Shown: positions 45,856 to 56,580 of the stretch, in pieces
Position numbering within the stretch: the stretch's first letter is position 1
Layout of the letters: the number at the start of each line of letters is the position of its first letter
Assembly (NCBI GenBank): GCA_036971715.1
Contig: JAVHJL010000004.1
Coordinates: forward strand, 496,001 to 560,000
Reading direction: 5' to 3'
Length of the DNA: 64,000 nt
Origin: Arthrobotrys musiformis
Taxonomy: Eukaryota; Ascomycota; Orbiliomycetes; Orbiliales; Orbiliaceae
The notes under the pieces: generated by a model
What the model was told of the DNA's origin: nothing
What the model saw: only the letters and a program-made list of their open reading frames with translations
Database searches by the model: none
Made by a program: the position numbers and the translations under genes

Positions 45856-46845
45856 AGTGGAGAGTCCCCCTCTATGTTTGCATCCACAAGAAACTTCTTG
45901 GCCAATTGGAAAAAAAAATAAGGCTTAAATGTGGCTTTGAATGGTAGGCTTGAACGCGAACGTTTTGCAAAATTTGAATGCGAACATCTGACAGCAAAAG
46001 ATGGAACAATACTAATAGAAATACGATTGGGAATGTAAAGTTAGAGCAGGGATTGCAATTAGTATAGATTCATCCTCTATTTGGTTATAATTATATAACT
46101 ATGTTATGAAGGGCCCGAAAGGGAGGAAAGAAGGATCTCGAAGGGAGGAGGCGGTCGAAAACGTCGACAAAATTTCCCTCAACCGACAAAACACATCCAA
46201 AGTTCGTTATACCACACCTTTGGCTCGAGTTTTTGTTGCACTTTTTTTTGACCAATCAGAGCAGCAATGGGCTGCAGCAATGTGCAGGAGCTATAGCTAG
46301 TAGTATGCATGCATATCTTGGGCATGATGCAGCATGCGGCAGCTATGATATCCTTGGGCGGATATCCTGAAGCAGCTGTCCATATATATATATATATGCA
46401 TATAGATAACTATTCTGCAACTGTGTTTGCTGGTATTTGCTAAAAGTATATGGGAGAATACAATGGGGGTCGACTCAGCTTGAGATAGCGATAAATCCGC
46501 TATGCCACTTCTGAACAGCTCACCTTGCATATTGCATTGACAATGCACAATGTTGCAAATACTAAGTACTTTGACTTCGATGGAGCCTGGAAAAACTTCT
46601 CGAATCTAAAGCTTAAGAGGGGGTTTGTTCCGCCTGAGGGGTAGAGCGAGGCGCCTAGGCTGGGTATCGATTACGCATATGCCTCCCCCTTCATTTCGAG
46701 TACACCACCAAGGTACCTTTTAACTCTAGTCATCCTTTACTATCGAGCTATCGAGCTATCGAGCTATCGAGCTATCGAGCTATCGAGTTATCAAAAACAA
46801 TCACGCGCACCAGCCCCGCTTCCAAGTGGGCTTCCTTTTTTTCAA
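45856..46845. other. Divergent intergenic region
   Basis: About 1 kb between the divergent ankyrin-VWA and membrane-protein genes. It contains a small perfect hairpin (GATATCC, six-base loop, GGATATC) at 46347-46366, an AT repeat near 46384-46400, a TTGCAACATTG-like element near 46541-46562 and the 8-bp tandem repeat listed separately. Confidence 0.55.
46740..46787 (+). repeat. Six tandem copies of CTATCGAG
   Basis: Six exact 8-bp units followed by a degenerate one, ending about 58 bases before the start codon at 46846. The block is probably in the 5' UTR or core promoter and is likely length-variable. Confidence 0.92.
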
Positions 46846-47784
46846 ATGTCGGAATTTTTGAGCTCTATGATACGTAGGGAGCTCGCCGATATCGATTCTG
46901 CTGGCAGTGCAGGAAATCCCGATGCGGCCCAGGATCTATACGGGTTAGGAATTCGACTTGGGCTATACTTTCAAGCTCTAGGATGGATTTTCTACAGCTA
47001 CTCCAATGAGAAAGGATTGAAACTTGCATCGATTAGCATTACTATACCCATCCTGATATCCTGGTTCATTTTTGCGGGCAAGCAGCTTTTCAGTCCCTGC
47101 GAAGCGTTTATTGTCCTTGCTATTTTGGCGGGCCTGAATTTTCCAGCTAAAGCTACATTGTATGGTGACCCCAAAGATCTCAAGGCGGTTACAGAGGTTA
47201 CAGGAGTGATAATGCTGCTGTTGGTGGAGCTCGGAATCTGCGCCGCCCTTTTGTGGCTTTTCGCTACGCTAGTTAACAACCTTCCAACTCTTCAGACGGA
47301 AAATACCACCTTTTTCTTCACGAAGGTGTCTCTTAATGGATGGTTTCGGATTCTTGCTTTAGTATACTGCGTCGGCGACGCGGTGACATCGGTAATTTCC
47401 TGTCGGAGGGTGATCAAGATTCTGAAAGCTAAAGGGGGGGTTTCGAAAAAAATTGAAGGCTGGGTCCCCCCTTGTCTCTACTGGTTCATCTGGATACTGG
47501 CTGTTCTTGCGGTTGAGCTCACTATCGAATGGAATCATCTTGCACCAGTAGCTGACTTTCAATCGCCTGGTCAACTGATCCCATTCGTTACGGGCATCAT
47601 TATCCTAGCCGATAGTATAACCGTTTTCATCTGTCGAGTCTTGGATCATACCCAGCCTGGTCTCGTTCCCAGCCTCCCCCAGGGTGTTCCAACCCAGCTC
47701 AAACAGCGAGTATTAGACTGTGTGAAAATTGTTGTGGGGATAACGCCTTTAAGTAAGACCCAACAGTCAAACCCCTCATGGTAG
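46846..47784 (+). CDS. Hypothetical seven-helix membrane protein
   Basis: Intronless, 312 residues. After a short soluble start comes DLYGLGIRLGLYFQALGW, a phrase shared by many uncharacterised Pezizomycotina membrane proteins. About seven hydrophobic segments can be placed: residues 31-52, 58-77, 84-104, 114-141, 165-186, 209-228 and 242-265. The C-terminal tail is cytosolic-looking and ends KTQQSNPSW. No transporter or receptor signature is visible, so no function is proposed. The gene is head-to-head with the ankyrin-VWA gene. Confidence 0.75.
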   Translation: MSEFLSSMIRRELADIDSAGSAGNPDAAQDLYGLGIRLGLYFQALGWIFYSYSNEKGLKLASISITIPILISWFIFAGKQLFSPCEAFIVLAILAGLNFPAKATLYGDPKDLKAVTEVTGVIMLLLVELGICAALLWLFATLVNNLPTLQTENTTFFFTKVSLNGWFRILALVYCVGDAVTSVISCRRVIKILKAKGGVSKKIEGWVPPCLYWFIWILAVLAVELTIEWNHLAPVADFQSPGQLIPFVTGIIILADSITVFICRVLDHTQPGLVPSLPQGVPTQLKQRVLDCVKIVVGITPLSKTQQSNPSW

Positions 47785-48258
47785 GGCTAATATAGGGCGT
47801 CTGGGGAAGAGAGAAGGGCGTTTGGAATTTTGAAAAGCTTGCATGCTGGGTGGTATCAAGAATGGCAATATAGGCATGGACGACTGTGTTATCAGATTTT
47901 AAACTTCACAAACGTCGAATATAGGTATATATCATGTTTGACATGTCTCATACCCAGACCTGGAATATATCATGTATGCATACGTATATATATATACCAA
48001 CTGATATTCAAATAGAATATACCTGTATATAGCATATTGTAAGCCCCTTAGGGCCCAGGATAATGAATAAATTAGTGCTATAGCTACTTAAACGACATGG
48101 GGATTCAATTTGTCCATAGTGAAATAGAGTATTCCCTAGGACTATAGCCTAGCGTACGAGACCAAGCCTAGCTAGGGTTGCTGTCCGATACGTCCGCTGC
48201 TAGCAACATTCTTACTCAAATTGAAAATCCTTAAACTAAACAAATATCAATACGGTTA
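47785..48258. other. Intergenic, convergent 3' ends
   Basis: AT-rich spacer between tail-to-tail genes, with alternating TATA stretches. No gene seen. Confidence 0.55.
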
Positions 48259-49673
48259 TCATCCTAAGGTATCAGTGTCAGAATCACCACTTACCATAAC
48301 AGGTCTGCCTTGCGCATGACTTTCAAATCCAAGTTCTGATGTTTCCCTAAGGCCGAGTTCAATATCCTGCTGGGTAATATCAGTCTTTTGCATCCTTAGT
48401 TCGACCAATTCGTCACCTTTAGGGCCTTTAATGGGCACTACGAAGTTGAATGAACTATCTGGTTTTGGCACCGCGAGACCAGGTTTGGTTTTTTTTGGTT
48501 TGGGCTTGACAAGCTGCACAAAACAAAACTCCCGTAAGTGCTCAGTTAGACCGACTGTGTCGTTGGCGGCGTCCCAGAGTACCCATTTCTCCTTCTCGCC
48601 CCTTCCCTTTGGCCAGCTAGGGGGGTGTTTAAAACGAAACAGGTAAAGAGGGCCCGGGGCTTTCGCTTCTCCCGACGCCGGCGAGTAACCGGGAAAGATA
48701 TCGAACGTGGTATCTAGACCATCCCTACCTAGGCGCACCCTGCCAAACTCGCCACTTCCCGAGAACCGGAGATACATCCCCAGGCTGTGGGCCTTTGGGT
48801 GAACTACCTTTAAGGATTTGCCTTCATGGCCTACCCCCGCGAAGCGAAATATATCGCAAAGGACTCTTTCGTCGAGACGGGTCCCTATAGCTTTACCTTT
48901 CTTGTGGCCGTGGCTGTTTAAAGTTGTCAGAAGCTTAAGATCGAGTGTTGCATACAATACGATATATTAGTTGTACTCACTGGATGGCAACCGCAACATC
49001 GTGCCCCTTGTAGGGTAGGTACACAGGAGACCCGCTCAGTCCTGGCTCGGTCATTACTTCGTACTCTATTTGGTCTGGAAGTGAACGAAGGCAATGTCCC
49101 GAACTTGTGTGCGGTTCCCCAGGATCTGATTCACCTCTATATCCGCTTACCTCCAACGGTCGACCCTTCAAATTTTCACCGCCAGTCTTGAGAGAGAACC
49201 CAAAACCTTTAGCTGTATCGACACCTTCGCCCCTCTTTGTAATAATTGCTCCGTAGTCATTTATTGCATTCTTAGCAGTTGGATTTTCCCTATAACTTTT
49301 CGGGATATAGAATTTGCCTATTATCTCCTCCTTGGTGGATGATCCTTTTGGTCTCAGGATCTCGAGGTTTTTTGATTCATTCCCCTTCTCGTCAATTAAG
49401 TTATGACCGGCAGTAAGGATAATGTTGGATTTCATATCGGGAACATTTAGGTAAAACCCCGTTCCGGTGCTTGTCTTTCCTCCTATAAACCCGTTAGTTT
49501 AGCGATTTAGCATAAATGCAGAAAGGGCTGGGACCTTGTTGGAATTGTAGCTTGACTATCCATTCATTCCTCCGACCGACTTTAGCAAATTTGAGGCCTC
49601 CGGCGACCCCAGGATCCGGCCGCTTATTCCAACCAGCGTCGTAGAACAATGGGCTTAGGGTGGAGTCGATCAT
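48259..49673 (-). CDS. V8/trypsin-like serine protease with C-terminal extension, no signal peptide
   Basis: Three exons: 49535-49673, 48981-49482 and 48259-48913; 431 residues. The start is MIDSTLSPLFYDAGWNKRPD. Catalytic residues of a chymotrypsin-fold (Trypsin_2/V8-like) protease are visible: His73 in NIILTAGHNLID, Asp122 in NAINDYGAIITK and Ser196 in TEPGLSGSPVYL. AIHHGHKKGKAIGTRLDERV closes the fold. The remaining roughly 200 residues form an extra module (MYLRFSGSGEFGRVRLGRDG, YLFRFKHPPSWPK) ending in a short helical region (LRMQKTDITQQDIELGLRET) that I do not recognise. The absence of a signal peptide suggests an intracellular enzyme. The first intron has an unusual GTCCCA donor but a clear CTAAC branch site. 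Several filamentous fungi have such intracellular V8-like proteases of unknown role. Confidence 0.8.
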
Positions 49674-50544
49674 AGTTACGGAATAGTGTAGGTAAACTAC
49701 AGAAATGTGGTCTCGTAACGTAATGGACGTCGTAATTGTATAAAGGGATACCTAACAATATATAAAATATAATGGGGAATCGACGCTGCGAAGGAAATTG
49801 TCGAACATCAACTTCTGCGCCAACCTGTTTCAAATTGATGTTAGCATGCTGGGTTTAAGCTCTATACAGGCGCCTTGAAAAAACTAGCCTCGAACATTTG
49901 AATCCACGACTATAAGAAAACCAGCAATCAGAGCCGAGCTCACTGCGCATCTCGAACGTTGTGCCTACACATAGACACATGCACATTGGTATTTGCAATA
50001 TTGCAACTATCCTCCCGAAGCTAGCTTGGTGGGGGCGGGGTGGAGCAACACCTTTCGTCCCATATCTATCGAATGCAATGCAATGTGCATACTGACCACA
50101 ATCCATGACCACGCATACTTGCAGTAGATTTATGCATATGCACTTAGATGCACTGTACGTTGGTAAATGCAACATTGCAACATTACAGCAACTGAGTTTT
50201 AGCACAATGCCCTACCCAATTAAAATCCAGACAGTTTACGGGATAAACCGGTCGCTTTGGGGGTCTTTATGCGGTCCGGGAACCGCGGGTACGAGAATAA
50301 GATAGGATGATATTAGTGAACGTGGTGGATAGTAATATCTTGGTGCTTTCACAAGCAATATGTAGCAAAGTCGGGATGACGCCACTCAGGTTAGTAAATA
50401 AAAATTCATTTCATGCTGTTCTCAATGATCGCGGTTATATAATAATATACAACTCCCACACTAGTAGTGATGACTTCCTCAAAGGAAAACCCACAGCTCT
50501 AGTCGGAATTTGATCCTTCTATAGAGATTTGAACCATTCGAAAC
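49674..50544. other. Divergent intergenic region with TGCAA-type palindrome
   Basis: About 0.87 kb between the divergent protease and lectin-like genes. It includes an imperfect direct repeat (49979-50007 and 50148-50181) centred on TTGCAATATTGCAA-like palindromes, listed separately. No further gene seen. Confidence 0.5.
49979..50181. repeat. Imperfect direct repeat with palindromic core
   Basis: Copy one (49979-50007) has ATGCAC, TTGGTA and the perfect 14-bp palindrome TTGCAATATTGCAA at 49993-50006. Copy two (50148-50181) has ATGCAC, TTGGTA and TGCAACATTGCAAC with a 5-base insertion. The two lie about 170 bp apart in the same orientation in a shared promoter region. Confidence 0.6.
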
Positions 50545-51554
50545 ATGGATTTCACGTTCCAGGCTATCGTCGATTATCTACTTGCACTATCAGGTGCAAT
50601 ACCACATGAAACCCCCGGTGTTTACTTACTGTATGAAGAAGACGATTGCTTGATTGAGAAACTATGTGCAGGATCCGACACTCTCGAAAATGTCTTCATT
50701 ACCGAGGACATAAGGGTGGACACTCCAGCTCTGTATCTTCTGGACGACGACAAGGTTAGTAACAAACGATCGATAGTCTTGTTCTGGGCTCTGCTAACTT
50801 TCTATAACCTCGAATTCTACTACCTATGCTTTAGCGCTTTATCTTCTTTGTCGATACAGAGAATGTTCTCAGGCGCAGTCGATATGACGCAGACGAGGAA
50901 GAGTGGCAGGCCGAGCTCGAGGGCGAAGGAGATATTATCATACCACAAGGGAGCAAGCTTAGCGGCTATTTCACTCCTGAGGGCCAGGTAGTGTTCTTTC
51001 AAAACCAATCTGGTCTGCTCCAGGGAATCGAGATCCGAGACTCAAATTGGGAACTATTGAGTCCAGTCCCTGCCGCTGAACCTTTGGAGGGTACACGACA
51101 CTTAGTTCTCCGCACCTCCGATGGAGACCTATACCTATTCTACATTGGTCGAGATAGGTATATACACTACTCGGTTCTAAGTCTCGAGACCGGGGAATGG
51201 CATGGTAACGACTTCGCCTCGATTCCATAATATACGTGTATACACGACGATGGCTGATTTCTAGCTGCAGACAATGTCCTAAAATCACCAGTGCTTGATC
51301 AAGCTGTTGTAAACTTCATTGTTATTGCAGGCGAAGATATGAAGTTTGAAACATACCTTTTGACAGCAGACAGGTTGATGGAAATCGATAAACAGGGAGA
51401 ATTGTTAGATTTGGGAAAGGTTGTAGCGGGCGTGTTTACTCCGAACTCGGGAAAAGAATGTGTCATTGAGAGCCTTCGTCTAATAAAAAAAGGTGTGAAG
51501 GCTATTTCTGGTAAAGTCTTGGAGGCTAAGAAGAAACGGGACCAGAAGAACTAG
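50545..51554 (+). CDS. Hypothetical protein, possibly fucose-lectin/beta-propeller-like
   Basis: Three exons: 50545-50754, 50835-51204 and 51271-51554; 287 residues. The body reads as repeated short beta-strands: GYFTPEGQVVFFQNQSGLLQ, GTRHLVLRTSDGDLYLFYIG, RYIHYSVLSLETGEWHD, NFIVIAGEDMKFETYLL. Each unit alternates an aromatic-rich strand with a turn, the layout of fungal fucose-specific-lectin-like beta-propellers (six-bladed AAL type). This is shape recognition, not a sure family match. There is no signal peptide. The tail is a basic helix (KVLEAKKKRDQKN). The gene is head-to-head with the V8-like protease. Confidence 0.68.
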
Positions 51555-51951
51555 AAAAAAAAGAGGGCCAGATATGCATATGCCAAAGAGTGATTGCTAT
51601 CAATATATGACAGTATAATTCAAACCACACATGGAATTCGCTAAGTAGCAAACTCGGGGGGCAGGCGATAGCTATATACCTAGTAGTCTAATTGAAGTAA
51701 ATTCAACATAAATAAATGAATGAAAGAAAGAGACGAATTCGTAAGATATACCCGTAGGCTGACACCGCGACGATTATACCCTATGACTTTTAAAATGCGG
51801 AATCCGTTTGTTGCGTAGCTGGGTCTAGGGGTGCCTATCTATATCTAAATTCTTACTGGGATATCTTCTTTTTTTGCAAATTTTGTAAGGATAGCTAGCT
51901 AGGTACACCAGTACGTAATAACAGGAATAGGGAATTTTGAAGACCACTAAC
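51555..51951. other. Intergenic, convergent 3' ends
   Basis: Short AT-rich spacer. No gene seen. Confidence 0.55.
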
Positions 51952-52670
51952 CTAGCCAGAACCGCTGGCCTCGCTGGGACCGCCAGCACCGTTAGAACCA
52001 CCATTCTCAGTAGGAGTGCTGGTCTCGCTGGGGCCACCAGTACCGTTCGAACCACTGATCTCGCCACTGGCGTTTTTAGAAGTCTTTGCTTTCGAATTCT
52101 ATATCAAGGTGATAACCCTTAGTTAGTCGACGCTTCGTCTCTAGGAATATCTTGGACCAAGCATAATATACCTTAAGATCAAGTCTTCTTTGAGTATATT
52201 TATCCGTGAGTTTCTTGATGATAGCATTGGCATCCCGCAATTGGACATGAAGTTCTGCCAACTGTTTCACGTTGAACCCAATCGCCTCTTTGAGATTCAA
52301 TTCCAGTGTTTTATTTTTATTTCTTTCATCCTCAAGGTCTTTTTCAAGCTGTTTATTTATTTCGCGCTGTTCGTTAAGTTCGTCTTCGACATCTTGGTCC
52401 CAATCCTCTAGAATTTTCTCTAGGGTGGTGGTGTTGTCCAGCACTTTCAGGGCGTCAATACCCTCAACGTGGACTAAAAAATAGTCAGCTTATAAGCTTA
52501 TGATATATACTAACCATCTTCACACATTAAACAAGACCCATACCGGTCGGATTTGGAATCTCCCTGATTTTGTCAGACGGAAGGTCTTCGAATTATATTA
52601 GTTAAACCCTAAGCTACTCGCTATATATACCGCCATCGAGGAATGTTGATACCCAGTTCTTTGCCCACAT
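51952..52670 (-). CDS. Small coiled-coil protein with Gly/Asn/Ser repeat tail
   Basis: Proposed exons: 52631-52670, 52544-52585, 52172-52473 and 51952-52098; 176 residues. The spliced start is MWAKNWVSTFLDGDLPSDKI, followed by HVEGIDALKVLDNTTTLEKI and a charged coiled coil of about 75 residues (DELNEQREINKQLEKDLEDE...). After the last intron (GTATAT...GACTAAC...ATATAG) the tail holds two copies of a GSNG[TA]GGPSE unit and ends EASGSG. Reading through that intron would replace the tail with about 25 other residues, so splicing decides the C-terminus. Intron one is only 45 nt. No family is recognised. Confidence 0.62.
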
Positions 52671-53765
52671 TGTCTAAAACAATTTCGTTTAGAAGTCAAT
52701 TCTCAATTATGTTCAAGTTTCAATTGAGTGAGGTTCTCACCAGGCATTGTGATTTTATAGCGCGCTATATATAGCGGTTTCAAAAATTAATTTGGAGAAG
52801 TTATATAAGTAGGAGTGGGAAATAGGGGATTGAAAGAGGAGAGGATGTCCAGTTCGGTAGACAACGATAAACGATCCAGTGAACAATGTGCGTTCATAGT
52901 GTAATGGGAAGATATAAGACTCCTATATACGCATCATGAAGGATAGCGATTCGTTTCAATTCAACCTACCGTAGAGCAATTTCTTCTTCTTTTCTTTTTT
53001 CCCTTGTAAGTATTATCATCACCTTCATGATTATTGCGTTTTTCTAAATTGAGGTAGTTGTAGCATAGATTGTTGTTCAATCTTGAGAGTTCCATGCATA
53101 TGGTCTATCCTCTCGATTCTATGCGCACGCATACATGTCGAAAGCGGGGAATCAGATCTACGCATATACAGGCGGGGTAAGTCATAGAACCAACCATATT
53201 TTTTTTCTTACCGAGACAGCAGCTTTGCGCAATGCTGCTCCATTTCATTTGACCACGGCGATGAGTACTTAGTAACTGTTTAGCTGGGAACTTAAAACTC
53301 TTCTGTAAGACCGAGTCACCATGCATGCATCGCCAACATCGACATAAAATCGCTCGTTTGTAATTGTTGCACGTAGCTATTAGCTATCCATCCCACTGCA
53401 CCCAATTATAACGTTAATTCGCCACCTTGGCCAAATTTGCAAATTAATTCGTGCTTCACAAGTTCAGCTGAAATCCACAGAGTTTGATCAAGATGGTTCG
53501 TCCAATTGCAATTGGCGACAATCTCCCCGTACTGATTTAGGTTACGTCGACGCCTACCATGCCAAAACCTGTGCGAGACCCACATCATCACGTACATGTC
53601 CCTAGGCCCTATGTACCGCGTAGGCCTATTGACTCACTTTCAACACACTCGCCATGATCATGATATCATCGATTCAATGCAATTGCAAGTTTAATATAGA
53701 TCCTCTAGCAAAACGTAAAAGAAGCGGAATTGTAATATCAAGTATCAAATTTATTATTCTAAACA
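52671..53765. other. Intergenic
   Basis: About 1.1 kb with the promoter of the coiled-coil gene and upstream sequence of the small secreted protein gene. A TGCATGCAT element is at about 53323. No gene seen. Confidence 0.5.
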
Positions 53766-54002
53766 ATGTTTACCGCTTACAAGTCAAAGATCTTTGTAGC
53801 AGCGCTTATCGTGCTCGACATGTCGACATCAGCTGCGGCCTTTAATTTGGAGCTCACAAGCCAACGCAAAATCTACAACAGAAGCCTAAATTTAGCTAAA
53901 TCAGTGCTTGAGGATACAGCGCATAATGGCAGGGAATACAGGGATACCAGAGAGGATATACCGCCGCGGATACTATGGAGCAGGGAGCATGGAAACATCT
54001 AG
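53766..54002 (+). CDS. Small secreted protein, effector-like size
   Basis: Intronless, 78 residues. The N-terminus has a typical signal peptide: a lysine, then a hydrophobic core (IFVAALIVLDM), then small residues before a likely cut after SAAA (about residue 25). The mature part of about 53 residues is charged, with no cysteines, and has an NRS glycosylation sequon. No family is recognised. It is short, so chance is possible, but the good signal peptide argues for a real gene. Small secreted proteins without cysteines are commonly listed as candidate effectors; no role is shown here. Confidence 0.5.
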   Translation: MFTAYKSKIFVAALIVLDMSTSAAAFNLELTSQRKIYNRSLNLAKSVLEDTAHNGREYRDTREDIPPRILWSREHGNI

Positions 54003-54720
54003 ACATCTGATCCTGTTATCAATAGTTCCTAGACTAATATTCGCACCTAGAAAATCCACATGTAGTCGCAGAGTACTATAATGCTAGCGTTGCGACTGCA
54101 TGCTGCATCATGTCAGTTATATTATTCGCCTGAGGATCCCAGGATCTAGGATAATCCAAGAATTGCAATTTCAAGCGGTAATGCGATTAACTACGACTTG
54201 GGTATGGGACGAACAGTCTTGTACCTTAGTCTTCCAGGATCCAGTACAAGTCAGTGGGGGGGACAGCTAGGTGGGGTGGTACATGATATAACGGACCCTG
54301 CATGCATGCATGTGTTCCTCTGCGATCAACGCAAAGTCGTATTGGTGTTGTCTTCGCAATGCAGCTACCATTTGGGCGAAGTGCATGCAAGAAGCTAACT
54401 CGAGTACATATCCTGGCGAGGACAGCTCGAGTTCGTTTGATTGATCAAGGATCCAAGATTGCATGCAGGTGGCCACCGGACCAGGTCCAAAGTTGCCCTG
54501 AAAATGTCAACCTCGGGCTAGGCCGAGAAAAAAGCCTAGTCTAGTATGATCTAATAGAAAGCCAGCCTCTCCTCCAGAGACTGCCTCTTCTCCTCCAATT
54601 ATAATTTATATATTAACTTCCGTGCGGGGACCGCAGAGAAATCTGTTGACTACCATCGGCCATCTCGCAAACATCTGGAATTTTCAGAGCAACTACAGTC
54701 CACAGAATTACGGAATTCCC
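54003..54720. other. Intergenic
   Basis: About 0.7 kb with a CATGCATGCATG run near 54300 and a pyrimidine-rich stretch before the next start. No gene seen. Confidence 0.5.
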
Positions 54721-56580
54721 ATGAGTACTTATTCGCCAGGTATAAAAGCCTTACTGGATGGGGCATCACTAGTAGAGTCTGGGCTGACTATTTCTTTAGA
54801 TAGCGCAGGTCTTGAGCTTCGAGATATTTTAAAGCTAGCTATAAAGTTGCTGGGCGGCTGCAAGAGACTGGAGGACGCGATATCAGAGTATGTCAAGGAC
54901 CTCGAAGGCAAAATCAGCAGTTTGATGTTCGAAAATGGTAACCTGATAGTAGAGATGAATAATTTGAAAATGAAAGAGGACAGTTTGGTAGAAAAAATGA
55001 ACGGTTTGAGAACTGAAAGGGATGCTTTGGAAATAGAAAAGGATACCTTGACAAGAGGAACGGACAGTTTAAAAACAGAGATGGAGAAAATGAAAATCGA
55101 AATCAAAGATTTGGAAACCAAAAAGGAGGGTCTGGTAAAAGAAAAAGGGGATTTGGAGACAAAAATGGACAATCTGAAAACAGAAACGGGAAAACTGGCA
55201 GTAGAAAGGAATGAATTGAAAACAGAAAGAGATGATCTAATAGTGAAAAGAAACGATTGGGAAAAAGAAAGAGACAATCTAATGACAGAAAAGAATGTTT
55301 TGTTGGTGGAAACGAAGGATCTGTTGGCGGAGACTAAAAAATTGACAACAGAAAGAGACAACCTACAGATAAAAACGGCCTACTTGAGAGGTGAAGTAAG
55401 GCATTTGAAAGAGGAAAGAGATGAGTTAGGGAAGGAAAAGAACAACTTAAAGGCGGAAAAGGACGATTTAGAAAAAGAAAAGAAAAGTGTGGAAGCGGAA
55501 AAAGAGAACCTGAAAATAAGAACAGTCTATTTGGGGGGAGAAGTAAGGCATTTGAGACAAGAAAGGAATGATTTAGAAAGGAGGAAGAACGACTTAGAGG
55601 TGGAAAAAGACGATTTAGAAAAGAAAAAGAAAAGTGTGGAAGCGGAAAGAGAGAACCTGAAAATAAGAACAGTATATTTGAGGGGAGAAGTAAGGCATTT
55701 GAAAGAAGAAAGAGATGGTTTAGAAATGGAAAAGAACAGCATGAAGGCGAAAGGGGACGATTTAGAAAAGGAAAAGAAGAGCCTGGAAGCGGAAAAAGAG
55801 AACCTGAAAATAAGAACAGTCTATTTGGGGGGAGAAGTAAGGCATTTGAGGCAAGAAAATATCGATTTAGAGGTGGAAAATATCGATTTGGAAAATCAAA
55901 AGAAAAATTTAGAAGCGGAAAGGGAAATCCTGATACTAGAACGGGATAGATTACAAATGGAAAGGGACAAAGCAGCGGCGGAAAATAAAAAATTGAAAGG
56001 TACGTACACACACGTTGAAGAACTAAAAGGAGATCATAAAGAGTTACAGCACACCGAAAGATCCATCGAAAATATGGTATCAAATGCGATACAAACCCTA
56101 AAATATGTGGATGTGGCCTTATGCTCCGGTCAAGGAATCCATGACAATATCAGAAAATTTAAAGAAGCTGATAACAAGAACTTCGATCCTATATAGGCTT
56201 CTGGCACCACCAGCGCGAATCTTTCCTTAGTTTGAGTCCAGAGAGGCGAAAAAGAATGAAGGAGCAGAAGCTACTATCTCAACAGAACCAATCGCAACTG
56301 AACGTTAGTGATCAGGGCCAATCTGGCCAACAGAGGAGCGCCGCACCTAGCTTGATGAACGTACCTCGCTAGGGCCCTGCACCGGGTTGAACGGAGGAAA
56401 CTGGCGTGCTGACCTAGCAAAATGAAGGTTAGATGTGCTATGGTCTTTTTCCAATCAATGCAGAGCAGCTACGTTAACGCGTTTCGCCTCCCTAGGGCGC
56501 TTTCAGAGCCGAATATGGAAAAGTCGAACTCGGAGCATCACGCATTGCTTCTGGCGTCGAATCCAAGTTACAAAATCTAG
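54721..56580 (+). CDS. Long coiled-coil protein with tandem 49-residue repeats
   Basis: The secure part is the open frame 54721-56196 (491 residues); 54721 is the first ATG. A helical head (IKALLDGASLVESGLTISL, a STAND-like N-terminal look) is followed by about 380 residues of continuous Lys/Glu/Leu heptads. Within it a 49-residue unit starting ENLKIRTVYLGGEVRHL recurs four times. The 3' end is debatable. The frame stops at TAG 56194-56196, but that TAG can be a splice acceptor. Joining 54721-56128, 56197-56360 and 56464-56580 keeps phase and adds coding-like Ser/Gln-rich sequence (QQNQSQLNVSDQGQSGQQ, then RALSEPNMEKSNSEHHALLL). The two donors required (GTCAAG, GTACCT) are weak. The cellular role is unknown. 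Confidence 0.65.
55357..55923 (+). repeat. 147-bp tandem repeat, 4 copies (last shortened by 21 bp)
   Basis: Units begin at 55357, 55504, 55651 and 55798, exactly 147 bp apart, each encoding 49 residues (seven heptads). The fourth lacks one heptad (126 bp). Copies two to four are more alike than copy one, which suggests recent expansion. Confidence 0.9.

Noticed and set aside
54729..56083. Minus-strand frames of 210 and 249 residues rich in Ser, Phe and Leu
   Set aside because: They are the antisense of the Lys/Glu heptad repeats and show the same 147-bp periodicity; no independent evidence.
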